64,000 nucleotides of DNA from Callorhinus ursinus (Eukaryota > Chordata > Mammalia > Carnivora > Otariidae), in contig NW_020313157.1 in the NCBI RefSeq assembly GCF_003265705.1, forward strand, positions 1,161,269-1,225,268. The letters run 5' to 3'. Of this stretch, positions 33,601-44,200 are shown in pieces. The position numbers and the translations under genes were made by a program. The notes below the pieces were generated by a model. It had not been told where the DNA came from and searched no databases. It was given only the letters and a program-made list of their open reading frames with translations. How positions within the stretch are numbered: the first letter of the stretch is position 1; the number at the start of each line of letters is the position of its first letter.

Positions 33601-34865
33601 ATCAGCCATTACATAAACATACAGTGTTAATCTCAGGCCATGATTCTGTTTTCTTTTCCTAACATCAACTAGTTTTTTCAAGTTCTCCAGCTCTGAACAG
33701 CTCCTAACTTTACAGATATTCCACACGGCCTTTCAAACACCCTTTATAACAATGCATGTTCAGAATTATGTGCATCCTGGAACTGTCAATCAACAGCATC
33801 ATTTTCAGACCCAACCATGACTTGGCTTAGGATGGGAACAGGATGAGTTCTTCAAAATTCTATTACTGCAGAGGTGCCAAGTATCAATAATGTGCTTTAA
33901 AAGAAAAAAAAAACCCTCAATTTCCAAAAATAGTTGAGAAAAGAGAAGAACCTGACCTCCAAATGATCAAATAACCCTAATAAAGATATTATGTATTATG
34001 TATATGTTGCTAAAGATATTATGTATTCCCCTCCTCTAGGAAAGAATTAATTTTTTCTCATTTTTAATAGCAAATAACTCCACAGCATTAATGACTTCCA
34101 TATTTGTCTAAATTTTAAGTTCTTTTGGCAGTGTTTGACACTGCATACACACAGCTTCTGAACACATTAAAGTTTTCTGTGGAGGTAAAAGCTACTGTAG
34201 TTTGATTATATTTGGGAGCAGCTGCAGTGAAAGGCCATGGATCCCCAGGAGATGGGAGGCTCCATAGAAATAAGGGGCGTTGCTTTGGTAAAGAGAAACT
34301 TAGGTCATCAGAGACGGCCACAAGGACCGAGCATCCTACTGCACTAAAAAGCATGGGATTCAGTGGTGTGAATCTTGCAAAATGTCTGGTCTTTAATGCC
34401 ACTGCATTTGGAAAAGTTGAAAGACGCATGCATCGCTGAGCCCTGCATGCTCCACCATAACACGTGGGAGATATCAGCTGTAAGGGAGAAGACTGTGTTT
34501 CTCCAAAAAAGCGTTGAATCCCCTGTTCCTCCGGGTTTTCACTTTACTGTACATAGGATGTGGGCATCCAAGGTATGAATAGCCTTGGGCATTTGTGGCA
34601 CATTGTCCTTGTGCACTTTCAATTTTAGTCTGTGGAAAGTAGGTTAAACCACTACATTTTGTAATAAAAGCAGCTCGCCTCTGTAATATTTTATATGAGT
34701 TTTATTAATCATTATTAAATAAATCCTGAGTCCTTGGAGCAATTATAAGAGTAGCTCATGTGCAAAGTGGCCAGATCCCAATTCAGTGATTTGTTCTTCA
34801 GGGGCAGGACAGTTTGCCTTTCAAGATGGGTCCACCCCTTGTATCCTAGTGTTAGATATTGCTAC
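33601..34865. other. Unassigned non-coding stretch
   Basis: No gene or repeat recognised. It includes two copies of the phrase AAAGATATTATGTATT near 33982 and 34012. Overlapping open frames at 34115-34578 on both strands have no domain. Confidence 0.5.
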
Positions 34866-34869
34866 CACT

Positions 34870-35180
34870 CATTTCCATTTATTTCCCTTCCTTTTCTGGC
34901 CACAGAAGACACGAGCTCCAGGTGAGGTCATGTGATTAGCTCTGACTACTGAGCTTTACTTTCACGCCACGCACTGAAAAGCTGGTGCGTGATTCCCCAC
35001 ATTTTCTTCCCCAGTCATGATGACAAGGAAGTGGTATGTTCCAGATCATGCAGCTCCAAGAGGGTGGAGTCTCCACAGCCTAAATCCCCGCATCACTATT
35101 TGGAGCAGAGCCCTTGACAATTTGTGCTCGACATAGAAAAGCTGTATCACATGAAGCTACTGAGATTTAGGAGTCCATTT
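34870..35180 (+). repeat. Possible MaLR/LTR-like repeat
   Basis: GAGGTCATGTGATTAGCTCT, CATGATGACAAGGAAGTGG, TTTGGAGCAGAGCCCTTGAC and GAAGCTACTGAGATTTAGG resemble a dispersed mammalian repeat ending 'gccactgagattttgggg'. Family name and ends uncertain. Confidence 0.4.
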
Positions 35181-35784
35181 GCGACTGTGGTATGACCTAA
35201 CTTATCATGACTAATTGACCCTGTGAATTAAATTCTCCAGAAGATTCACGGCCCTTAAAACACCCTCAAAATACGATGAAAACCCAGCCATCTGCACTTG
35301 AGCGATCAGGTAGCAGACACATCAGAGGAGTCTCAATAGCATTTATAGAAATGATAAACATTTCTGTGTTATAGATTATACTGCAAAATTTAAATCAAGT
35401 TTCATGGTAAAACATGAGGAATATAAAACTCACCAAAAGCCTCTTAGTCACTCTGTTATGGGCAAAATATTAACATTTAAGTTATGCCTGGCCATATGAC
35501 TCTTTCTTTAGACTTAGCTTGAGGTTATAAAAAGAAACTTGAGATGAAGAAGAAGGCTGCTTGAGGACCCCTCTGCCAATTCTGAATTCCCTTCAACCTA
35601 GGGTGGCTATACTTCTCCCTTCCACAACAGGAATAATTCATGGTCTAGGTGTTCCAGGAGCTCTAACCTGATAGTCACCCTTCAATTCACTGTCAGATTC
35701 TGCTGGTATACACTCTGCTCTGTGGCAGTGTGAAGTTCTCAGAAGGCAGCTAAGCACAGCTCAGGAAAGAATGTGACAAAAGGA

Positions 35785-35895
35785 TAAGGTGACCAACCAT
35801 CCCAGTTTGCCTGGTCCTCACCCAGTTTTATCACTGAAAGCCCCACACCCCTGAAAATCCCTCAATCCCAAACAAACTGGGACCATTTATTACCT
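35785..35895. mobile_element. Small palindromic DNA transposon (MITE-like)
   Basis: The left end AAGGTGACCAACCATCCCAG continues TTTGCCTGGTCC. The right end CAAACAAACTGGGACCA is its near reverse complement, so the whole copy can fold on itself. This fits short non-autonomous terminal-inverted-repeat elements. Confidence 0.55.
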
Positions 35896-36046
35896 TTAAA
35901 AAGAGAAGGACAGGGATCAATGACCAATAACCCACTCTAGGATGAAATCTTAAGGAGTAGGGAATTCTCCCTTTATCATCCTCACTCCCTTTATCAGCTC
36001 TATTTGAGAGCCAAGCTGCTTCAGGAGAAGACTGAGTATTTGTAAC

Positions 36047-36414
36047 TGACTTAGTCCAGGCTGCCATACAAAATACATAGACTAGGTGACTGGAACAACA
36101 GAAAATCTTATTTTCTCATAGTTCTGAAGGCTGGAAGTCTGAGATAAGGATGGCTAGGTTCTGGTGAGGGTCCTCTTCCCAGCTTGATGACGGCTGCCTT
36201 CCTGCCATTTGAGGGTACACATACACAGAGCAGAGAGAAGGAAAACAGTGTTCCTCTTCTTATATGGTCACCAATCCTATTGGGTTAGGATCCCACCCTT
36301 ATGACCTCATTTAATCTCAATTGCCTCCTAAAAGCCCTATCTCCAAATACAGTCACATTGGGAATTAAGACTTTAAAATATAATTTTGGAGGGGATACGG
36401 CTCGGTTTATAACA
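36047..36414 (-). mobile_element. MLT1-like (ERVL-MaLR) LTR, reverse
   Basis: TTAGTCCAGGCTGCCATACA, AGTTCTGAAGGCTGGAAGTC, CACCCTTATGACCTCATTTA, CTCCAAATACAGTCACATTG and TTTATAACA reverse-match the MLT1-type LTRs elsewhere in the window. No convincing 5-bp duplication seen. Confidence 0.75.
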
Positions 36415-36599
36415 CAAACACAGGGCCCTATGCCTCCCCAGTATAAAATGAAATCCAATAATTAGAAATCCATTCAACTCATCAGAAATGTCTGGTAAGA
36501 TTGGAGGTAAGTTAGCAAAAGCAAAACATTCCTTATTGCTTGTATTTGTTAATACCTTAGTGAGAGGTTTGGTTTCGACAACCAGAGTAAACCGATGTA

Positions 36600-36745
36600 G
36601 TACTTCTCAGACTTTACTGTGCTTGTGAATTACCTGGGTATCTAGTTCAAATACAGGTTCTCATTCACTGAATTAGGTACTATGATTTTGTATTTGTTAC
36701 AACCTCCCAGGTGATGCCAAGGCTTCTAGTCCGGCAACTTAGAAC
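36600..36745 (+). mobile_element. MER5A (hAT-Charlie)
   Basis: AGTACTTCTCAGACTTTACT, GTGCTTGTGAATTACCTGGG and CCTCCCAGGTGATGCCAAGG are MER5A landmarks, diverged. Confidence 0.7.
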
Positions 36746-37201
36746 GAAAGCTCTAGGGCCCTCTGTCTTTTCCAGGATCCCAGCACTGGGGTTCTTAACA
36801 CTCTTTTCTCTTGCATCACATGAACCTCTAACTCATAAATTAAATAAATAACTCAGCAAACAAGCGAATAAACAAGGACAATGGAGAAAGTAAGGGCTGG
36901 ACATTTTAAAACGCCACACATTAATCTTCACACGCCATGTCTGCTGAAGCTTTGACTAGCCGCTTTTGTATTTCAAGTCACTGCTTCAATCACAATTATA
37001 CCTGGCTACACTTACATTCTTCCCACATGTACTTTGGCTTTTAGAATTGATATGCAAGGAGAACTAGTTACAGTCTGAGTGGAAAGCAGAAACCCAAGAA
37101 AGAAACAATATTTGATATTAAAAATACATATATATCTGCAAATGATTTCAATAGAACATCTTATTCGAATCAAGTTTTTCAAATGCATGGAATCTATCCA
37201 T

Positions 37202-37204
<3 letters not shown>

Positions 37205-37267
<63 letters not shown>
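37205..37267 (+). repeat. Compound (GA)n(GT)n microsatellite
   Basis: About 15 GA units joined directly to about 16 GT units. The His/Thr then Leu/Ser peptide on the reverse strand is a repeat artefact. Confidence 0.97.
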
Positions 37268-37269
<2 letters not shown>

Positions 37270-37849
37270 GTATTACACAGATAGTGGGGGGAGGAGGCAG
37301 AGGACAGCAACTCAATATAAATGTACAGGTCAAGGACAGATAGAAAACTACGAAGCAGCAAGCAGTACTTAGCTCCTGTTTCGGTACCACTTGGAGAAAA
37401 AGACTATATTTGTTACTTCAACCGTCCTTCAGTAGATATGGACTGAATTCCAATGAAAGAATATTTTTTTAAAAAGGAAAAAACAGGGAACAAATCTGCT
37501 TATTTTTATTTTGTTCGGGATAGAACTAACCAAAATATCTACATTCACTTCATTTTCTCTTACCATGTGATACCAAAGGATGAGCCCATCAACCATGGGC
37601 TTCCCTCATTCTGCCCCAGTGACCAGGGGGTGGAGATGAATGTTGGAGTCCTTCCTAAATTCCCAGCTTAACTTTGGTACACTGCATGAACTCAAGGAAT
37701 ATTTGTGGAATGAATCCATGCATGAATTGCTTTTCTTCAGGAAAGGACTCACAAAAAAGCAAATTTTTGTTCTGTTGCCTTCTCCCGTGCCACATCGCCC
37801 TTCCCACCTTCCTCCCTTGCCCCACCGGTCCAGTGCACAGTTATACAAT

Positions 37850-37985
37850 TAATGAGTCTGGCTTAGCCATGACTAGCTGTGTGATCTTAATCTCTCAAGT
37901 GTTTTTATTTGGCATCATTAAAATAAGCATAATAATATCTCCATTACAGAGTTATTGACTAGTGTACCGGATAAATATAAAATGA
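37850..37985 (+). repeat. MIR fragment
   Basis: ATGAGTCTGGCTTAGCCATG, ACTAGCTGTGTGATCTTAAT, CTCCATTACAGAGTTATTG follow the middle and 3' half of sense MIR. Confidence 0.6.
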
Positions 37986-38394
37986 ATCCTATAAACATAA
38001 CAGATAACCAAGAAATAATCACTTCCTATTTTTAAAAAAATCTGTAACATACCATTTGTTTTCCTTTTTACAATTACTTCTGTAAATTAAAAAAAATAAA
38101 TTTTAAATTGAGTTAATGAATTTAGATCAACGTTAGACATTTAAACCAATGTCCTAAGAAATTCTTTAAAAAATCATCTAATTAGTCCCTCCTCTTTCTA
38201 TGGCTAAGAATAATGGAGTCACTCTGGAAATAGCAAGAGTGGCTTCTACTGTACATGAAATTATGAAATGGGTGATAAGTAAACAAAGGCTACTAACTGG
38301 CCAAGTAATAATCAAACTTTAGTTAAATTATAAACCTATGGCTAAAAGTTGCCTTCCACTAATCACCAAAAGGCTTACAAAACTCCGATTTTTG

Positions 38395-38608
38395 GCACCT
38401 GGGCGACTCAGTATGTTAACCATCAGCCTTCAGCTCAGGTCATGATCCCAGGATCCTGGGATGGAACCCCACATCAGGCTCCCTGCTCAGTGGGGAGCCT
38501 GCTTCTCCCTCTCCCTCTGCCCCTTCCCCCTTGCTCATGCTCTCTTTCTCTCTTACTCACTCTTGCTCTATCTCAAATAAATAAAGAAAATCTTTAAAAA
38601 AAAATCAT
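38395..38608 (+). mobile_element. Carnivore SINE, diverged head
   Basis: Head GGCACCTGGGCGACTCAGTA, then CAGCTCAGGTCATGATCCCA, GGCTCCCTGCTCAGTGGGGA and AAATAAATAAAGAAAATC with poly-A. I could not see a clear target duplication, so this copy is probably older. Confidence 0.92.
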
Positions 38609-38942
38609 TTCATGCCCTTCAAATTAGCTTGACTTTAAAAGTGAAGACTGTTCAATGTCAATGAGGATAATGTCCAAATTGCCAGATACGAGTTATAACT
38701 ATAAATCGGTAGTAATGTTTTTATTGTAAGGGAGAAATTTCCTATCTCACTTTTGTTTATTTACTTATAGCCGTATGTACTCATGTACATGTATTGTATT
38801 CAATGCATTATAATCTGTTAGTCTTATTTCTATTTTGGTACTCAAATTTTTCCATATTTGGCCACTGAAAGTCCCCTGAAGCTCATGTCTGTATCTTTTT
38901 GACATGCCCCCATCATTCTTTGAGTATTTCCTTTCTTTTGGC

Positions 38943-38955
38943 TCACGCGCACGCA

Positions 38956-38998
<43 letters not shown>
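38943..38998. repeat. (CG/CA) microsatellite inside the L1M 3'UTR
   Basis: CTCACGCGCACGCACGCGCA then about 20 CA units. It lies where the related L1M 3'UTR at 63.26-63.29 kb has only ordinary sequence. Confidence 0.95.
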
Positions 38999-38999
<1 letters not shown>

Positions 39000-39449
39000 G
39001 TTCCAGATTCATCTTGTACTTCCACTGTTCAGATTCAGGAATCATCAGATTTTTCTCCAATGAGTCCTATTTCTCTTTAGTGGTGAATTGCATTGAGAAA
39101 CCAAGATTTAGAGGCTAGCTATACTTAATTGCTTTTGGAGTCTCATTGATTCTAGCCCTCTGAATTTTTACATCTATTTATCTATTCAGATTAATATGCC
39201 TACATTCATACTGATAATTTCCTATCTCAATCCAATACCACCAGGTACTATAGAAGTTTGGTTTTGTATCATTTATTTTTGCTTTTATCTTTACTATTTC
39301 CTTCCTTTTACTTAACTTTCTTCTCTTTTTCTACATTCTTCAAGTAGAAACTTGGATTATTAATTTTTAATCACTTTAAAAATCAAAGCAATAAACATAT
39401 AGCATTTATAGCTATAATTTATAGCCATACCTTCCATCTGTCCTTTAGC

Positions 39450-40219
39450 TGCATCCCATAAATTCTGCTATGTTGACATTCATTGTCATTCAGCTCAAAA
39501 TATAATTTCCCTTGTGCTATCCTCTTTAATCCAAAAGTCATTTAGAAGTGTGCTATTTAATTTCCAAAACATTGGGTCTTTTTTAAATACATTATTATTA
39601 CTGACTCCTAATTTAATCACATTCTTGTCAGAAAATACACTTGATAATACTTCAAAATTTAAAATGGATTAAGATTTGTTTTATGCCCAAGGTATAGCCT
39701 ATCTGGCAACAATATTTTATGGGCATTTGAAAAGTATGTGCATTCAGCAGTTTTGGGGTGTACTATTCTACAAATATCATTAGGTCAAGCAGGTAGATAG
39801 TGTTATTCATATCATCTACACACACCTGCCTGATTTTTTGTCTGTTCTATCAGTTTTTGCTTTATTTATTTGAGGTTTGGTTATTAGGCATAAGCATTTA
39901 TAGTTATGCATTCCTGATGACCTAATATTAGTCATGAGATGTCCTTTTTATTTCTAGTAGTATGCCTTACCTTGAAAAATACACTTTTGTTATTAATATA
40001 GCCACTCAGGCTTTTCCGGTACTTGCCATGTTTGGTATATATATGTATATATATTTTTTCTGTCCTTTTATTTCATACTATTTAAGATCTTGTAATTTGT
40101 ATTTAACGTGGATCTCTTGTACACAGCATATATTTGATTCTTTTTAAAATCCAGTCTGACAATATAGTTCTTTTAATCTGAGTGTTTGGTCCATTTACAT
40201 TTAGTGTATTTATTGACAT
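39450..40219 (-). pseudogene. L1 ORF2 N-terminal (endonuclease) remnant
   Basis: On the minus strand the reading from 40219 to 40103 gives TLNVNGPNTQIKR followed by LSDWI, the conserved start of L1 ORF2 proteins (compare 'tLNiNGlnspiKR'). Downstream endonuclease homology continues to about 39450 with stops and frameshifts. It is non-functional; the RT domain does not follow. Confidence 0.7.
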
Positions 40220-40548
40220 CGTAGGTCCTAGCTTTATCATTTGCTCTTTGTTTTCTATTTGTCCTTTACGTTGTTGCTGTTTTATTGTTGGTCCTCTATT
40301 TCTTCTTTTCAATTTTCTTTTGGGTTAACTGATGTTTGCATTACCCCATTTTAGTTTCTCTACTACTTTTTGGACTATACATCTTTTATTATTTTTAGTA
40401 GTTGCTCTGGGGATTAGATATGTCTTCTTAAAACAGCATGGTCTATTTAGCATTAAAACTATACTACTTCTTGTCAAGTGTAAGGAATTTTCAACAATAT
40501 ATTTTTAACATTCCCATCCTTTGTGTCTATATATTTTAGAAACCCTCA

Positions 40549-40609
40549 AAACAGTGGTATCACTCTTCCTTTAAACAGTTGTATCACTCTTCCTATAAAC
40601 AGTTGTATG
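40549..40609 (+). repeat. 24-bp tandem duplication, 2.5 copies
   Basis: Unit AAACAGTGGTATCACTCTTC plus four bases at 40549-40572, repeated at 40573-40596 with two changes, and a partial third copy to 40609. It lies inside the antisense L1M. Confidence 0.85.
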
Positions 40610-41572
40610 TATTTTCAAAAATAGAAATATTAGCCTCTGTAGTTGTCCATATAATTTACCAAGTCCAATTCTCTTTATTCCTTCTTTTAAACAAAATTTC
40701 ATCTAAGGTCATTTCCTTTCATACTGAATATCCTTCTTACTTTTCTTGCAGTGAAGATTTAATGGTGATGAAATGTCTGTTTTTGCCTGAAAATGACTTT
40801 ATATTACCTTCTGTGAAGGAAACTTTTAATGGATTAAGAATTTGGGGTTGGACTATTTCTTTCCTACTTAATCATTTAAAGACTCCTTCTACTGTCTTCC
40901 TGCCTTAATTGTTTCTGATGAGAAATTGACCATATTAGTATTGTTATGCTCCCTGGAGGTAATGTATCTTTCACTCTCTTTTTTATTTTTATGTTTTGAA
41001 CTGGTTTCAAATATTTTTAAAATTTTAAAAAGCTTTTTCACTATGACTATAATGTTAAAATTAAAATCACATTAAACATGGTTTTCTTTTAATTTACCCT
41101 GCTTGAGGTTTCCTAAGCTTCTTGAAATTGTTAACTTTGAAATCTTTCATCAAATTTGGGAAAAATTCAACTATTATTTACATGTCATCTTGTCTTTCCT
41201 CTTTCTGGGACTCTAATTACCCATAGGTTATGCCACTTGATATTGTCCACAGGTCACTGGTCTTCTGTTATTAATTTAATCATTTTCTCTGTTCTCCAGA
41301 TTGAATACTTTATATTAATCTATATTAATTCCATTGATCTTTTATGCTGCTGAATCCATTCTGCTTCCAAACCCTCTGGTGAAGTTTAATTTCAAATATT
41401 CTATTTTAATTCCAAGATTTTCACTTTGTATATGACTATGCATTCTTTTAAATTCCTACCCAAATTTATAATAGCCGTTTTAAAATCCTTGTCTATTAAT
41501 TCCAACATGTTGGTCATATCAGGATTAACTATTTTTTCCCATGATTATGGGTAATATTTTTCTATTTCTTTT

Positions 41573-41614
41573 AAATCTAATAAATAAAAATCTTTAAAAA
41601 ATAAAATCTAATAA
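41573..41614 (+). mobile_element. 20-bp SINE-tail-like micro-insertion with duplication
   Basis: AAATCTAATAA occurs at 41573-41583 and 41604-41614. Between them are 20 bases ATAAAAATCTTTAAAAAATA that look like the extreme 3' tail of the local carnivore SINEs (AAATAAATAAAATCTTTAAA). This fits an almost completely 5'-truncated retroposition, although A/T-rich chance similarity is possible. Confidence 0.5.
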
Positions 41615-41768
41615 TTTTCATTTATTCATTAATTTTATTTATACAGGACTCTGAATCTCTAAAAAATATGAAAAAGGCCACGATAACCATGCGAGGTAGA
41701 AAGTTATGGAGGCATTAAAACTACACTTTGGAAGAATTTGAAATAACATGGCTGTAACTGTATTATAA

Positions 41769-42017
41769 AAATGTATGGATTGGGCAGCTGGGTGGCTCAG
41801 TTGGTTAAGCGACTGCCTTCAGCTCGGGTCATGATCCTGGAGTCCCTGGATCAAGTCCCGCATCGAGTCCCGCATCGGGGTCCCTGCTCGGCAGGGAGTC
41901 TGTTTCTCCCTCTGACCCTCCCCCCATCTCATGTGCTTTCTCTCTCATTCTCTCTCTCTCTCAAATAAATAAATAAAATCTTTAAAAATAAATAAATAAA
42001 TAAATAAATGTATGGAT
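41769..42017 (+). mobile_element. Carnivore SINE with target duplication and internal 12-bp duplication
   Basis: Head GGGCAGCTGGGTGGCTCAG, A- and B-box regions, CT-rich body, long (AAATA)n tail. The target duplication AAATGTATGGAT lies at 41769-41780 and 42006-42017. Within the body AGTCCCGCATCG is repeated in tandem (41854-41865, 41866-41877), absent from the other copies. Confidence 0.97.
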
Positions 42018-42659
42018 AAAAGACAAAGAAAAATAACTGAGAATTTTCATTTGTCATGGGAAACTTTAAGTGTCTCTTTAAATTCTATTTTGTTGGCATT
42101 TCCCACCAATTCCATTGTAAAATTGCAATGGTTTAATAGGATATTTTGTTTTCTTTGACAAAAATATCTTGTTTTCATTCCAATTCTTCTGTGATCCTTA
42201 GGAAATAATTCATTTCCATATGTTGTCCAGATATCCCCACATCCTTAGTAGACTTTTCCATTCTAGTGGCATGATCAGAACCTTTTGAATCAGAAGCCCC
42301 CTTGGTCAGAATATTGCCTATACCACTTAACTAACCAAATGGATTTTGACTGGTTATTTAATTTCCCTGCTTTCCGTTTTCATCAGGGGCAATACTATTT
42401 ATTTGAGAGAAAACCAAACCTAACAAGAGTAACACACTTGTAAGTGCGAGTTATTTTGCTACAATGAACAGTTGTGGGATTTTCAAATGCATAGTTTCTC
42501 ATTCCTAACCTGATCTTCCCACTAAGGACATTTGGGTCATTAGGCCTCTTTGGGGGATCTTGGCTGAGCCCATTTTGGTTTATAAGCATTTGGCTAATGA
42601 CCTAATCAAAAGAGGACTGGCAGAGCATTCTTTTTTTTTTTCTTTCTTTTTTTTTTTTT
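42006..42659 (+). repeat. Left copy of 654-bp direct repeat flanking the gap
   Basis: Matches 43063-43716 base for base at a constant offset of 1057, except T at 42223 against C at 43280. It ends in a T-run (16 T against 13 in the other copy) right at the N gap. Most likely a duplicated contig end. Contains a possible MIR scrap near 42300-42400. Confidence 0.97.
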
Positions 42660-42662
42660 TTT

Positions 42663-43062
42663 NNNNNNNNNNNNNNNNNNNNNNNNNNNNNNNNNNNNNN
42701 NNNNNNNNNNNNNNNNNNNNNNNNNNNNNNNNNNNNNNNNNNNNNNNNNNNNNNNNNNNNNNNNNNNNNNNNNNNNNNNNNNNNNNNNNNNNNNNNNNNN
42801 NNNNNNNNNNNNNNNNNNNNNNNNNNNNNNNNNNNNNNNNNNNNNNNNNNNNNNNNNNNNNNNNNNNNNNNNNNNNNNNNNNNNNNNNNNNNNNNNNNNN
42901 NNNNNNNNNNNNNNNNNNNNNNNNNNNNNNNNNNNNNNNNNNNNNNNNNNNNNNNNNNNNNNNNNNNNNNNNNNNNNNNNNNNNNNNNNNNNNNNNNNNN
43001 NNNNNNNNNNNNNNNNNNNNNNNNNNNNNNNNNNNNNNNNNNNNNNNNNNNNNNNNNNNNNN
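42663..43062. other. Assembly gap, 400 N
   Basis: Exactly 400 N. The very long 'open frames' spanning it (about 170-177 codons) are made of unknown residues and mean nothing. Confidence 1.
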
Positions 43063-43716
43063 AAATGTATGGATAAAAGACAAAGAAAAATAACTGAGAA
43101 TTTTCATTTGTCATGGGAAACTTTAAGTGTCTCTTTAAATTCTATTTTGTTGGCATTTCCCACCAATTCCATTGTAAAATTGCAATGGTTTAATAGGATA
43201 TTTTGTTTTCTTTGACAAAAATATCTTGTTTTCATTCCAATTCTTCTGTGATCCTTAGGAAATAATTCATTTCCATATGCTGTCCAGATATCCCCACATC
43301 CTTAGTAGACTTTTCCATTCTAGTGGCATGATCAGAACCTTTTGAATCAGAAGCCCCCTTGGTCAGAATATTGCCTATACCACTTAACTAACCAAATGGA
43401 TTTTGACTGGTTATTTAATTTCCCTGCTTTCCGTTTTCATCAGGGGCAATACTATTTATTTGAGAGAAAACCAAACCTAACAAGAGTAACACACTTGTAA
43501 GTGCGAGTTATTTTGCTACAATGAACAGTTGTGGGATTTTCAAATGCATAGTTTCTCATTCCTAACCTGATCTTCCCACTAAGGACATTTGGGTCATTAG
43601 GCCTCTTTGGGGGATCTTGGCTGAGCCCATTTTGGTTTATAAGCATTTGGCTAATGACCTAATCAAAAGAGGACTGGCAGAGCATTCTTTTTTTTTTTCT
43701 TTCTTTTTTTTTTTTT
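43063..43716 (+). repeat. Right copy of 654-bp direct repeat flanking the gap
   Basis: Starts exactly with the SINE target-site sequence AAATGTATGGAT and runs through the same poly-T tract into new sequence (GTACCTAGTTG). The same 64-codon minus-strand frame appears in both copies (42395-42589 and 43452-43646), a useful marker of the identity. Confidence 0.97.
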
Positions 43717-44025
43717 GTACCTAGTTGTTTATCCAGGAAAGTTACTTTGAAATGTGTCATCTTAACTGCATATATTCTCCTGTTATTCCTGCTCTTTTAC
43801 TTTGCATAATTTCTCATCTTTTCAGAATCACATAAAAGCAATTTTCTCACTGCCATTTTTGGGGTGAAGTTAGGGTTCTTTGCAAGAAGCAATATTCCTT
43901 CCTCCCCAACTCCCACCAGCAGCCAAGTGCCTGGAATTCAGTTCAGTAAGTTCTCTTTCATTCACCCACATAGATAATTCCTTTAAAAACAAATTAATTT
44001 CCACTCAAAGCCTTTCATCTGTTGA
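43717..44025. other. Unassigned non-coding stretch
   Basis: No gene or repeat recognised in about 300 bp right of the duplicated segment. Confidence 0.5.
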
Positions 44026-44029
44026 TCTC

Positions 44030-44200
44030 AGCACTTCACAAACTAATTAATCTCTACAATATGCTTGGATCAGCATTATCCCCTTTTGTTTTCAGAGGAG
44101 CAAGCAAACACCATGAAATTAAGCAGATTGTTCAAGGTCAAACAAGGAGTCGACATCTGAGCCCGATTTGAACTCAGAATCCCATATTTTCAAGGCTGGG
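44030..44200 (-). repeat. MIR SINE, reverse orientation
   Basis: AGCACTTCACAAACTAATTA, CAAGGTCAAACAAGGAGTC and CCCGATTTGAACTCAGAATC follow reversed MIR. Confidence 0.65.

Larger units (their letters stand above)
38830..41545 (-). mobile_element. Antisense L1M element, internally deleted
   Basis: The plus strand reads, in order: L1M 3'UTR (CTTTTTGACATGCCCCCATC, AGATTCATCTTGTACTTCCA), then directly ORF2 around the endonuclease/RT junction (GCTGCATCCCATAAATTCTG), endonuclease, ORF2 start (GTCCATTTACATTTAGTGTA at about 40188-40207), then inter-ORF and ORF1 territory (TTTTTGCCTGAAAATGACTT, TCTGGGACTCTAATTACCC, AAATCCTTGTCTATTAATTC). The reverse-transcriptase and C-terminal parts of ORF2 are missing. 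Many stops, inactive. A HAL1-type lineage is an alternative reading. Confidence 0.8.

Noticed and set aside
34115..34439. Overlapping frames of 75 and 104 codons on both strands
   Set aside because: No domain, and both strands being open argues for chance.
40579..40908. 109-codon plus-strand frame
   Set aside because: It reads the wrong strand of the antisense L1M.
42560..43114. Open frames of 170-177 codons across the gap
   Set aside because: They consist almost wholly of N bases.
42395..43646. Two identical 64-codon minus-strand frames, suggestive of a gene duplication
   Set aside because: They are the same sequence present twice because of the duplicated contig ends.
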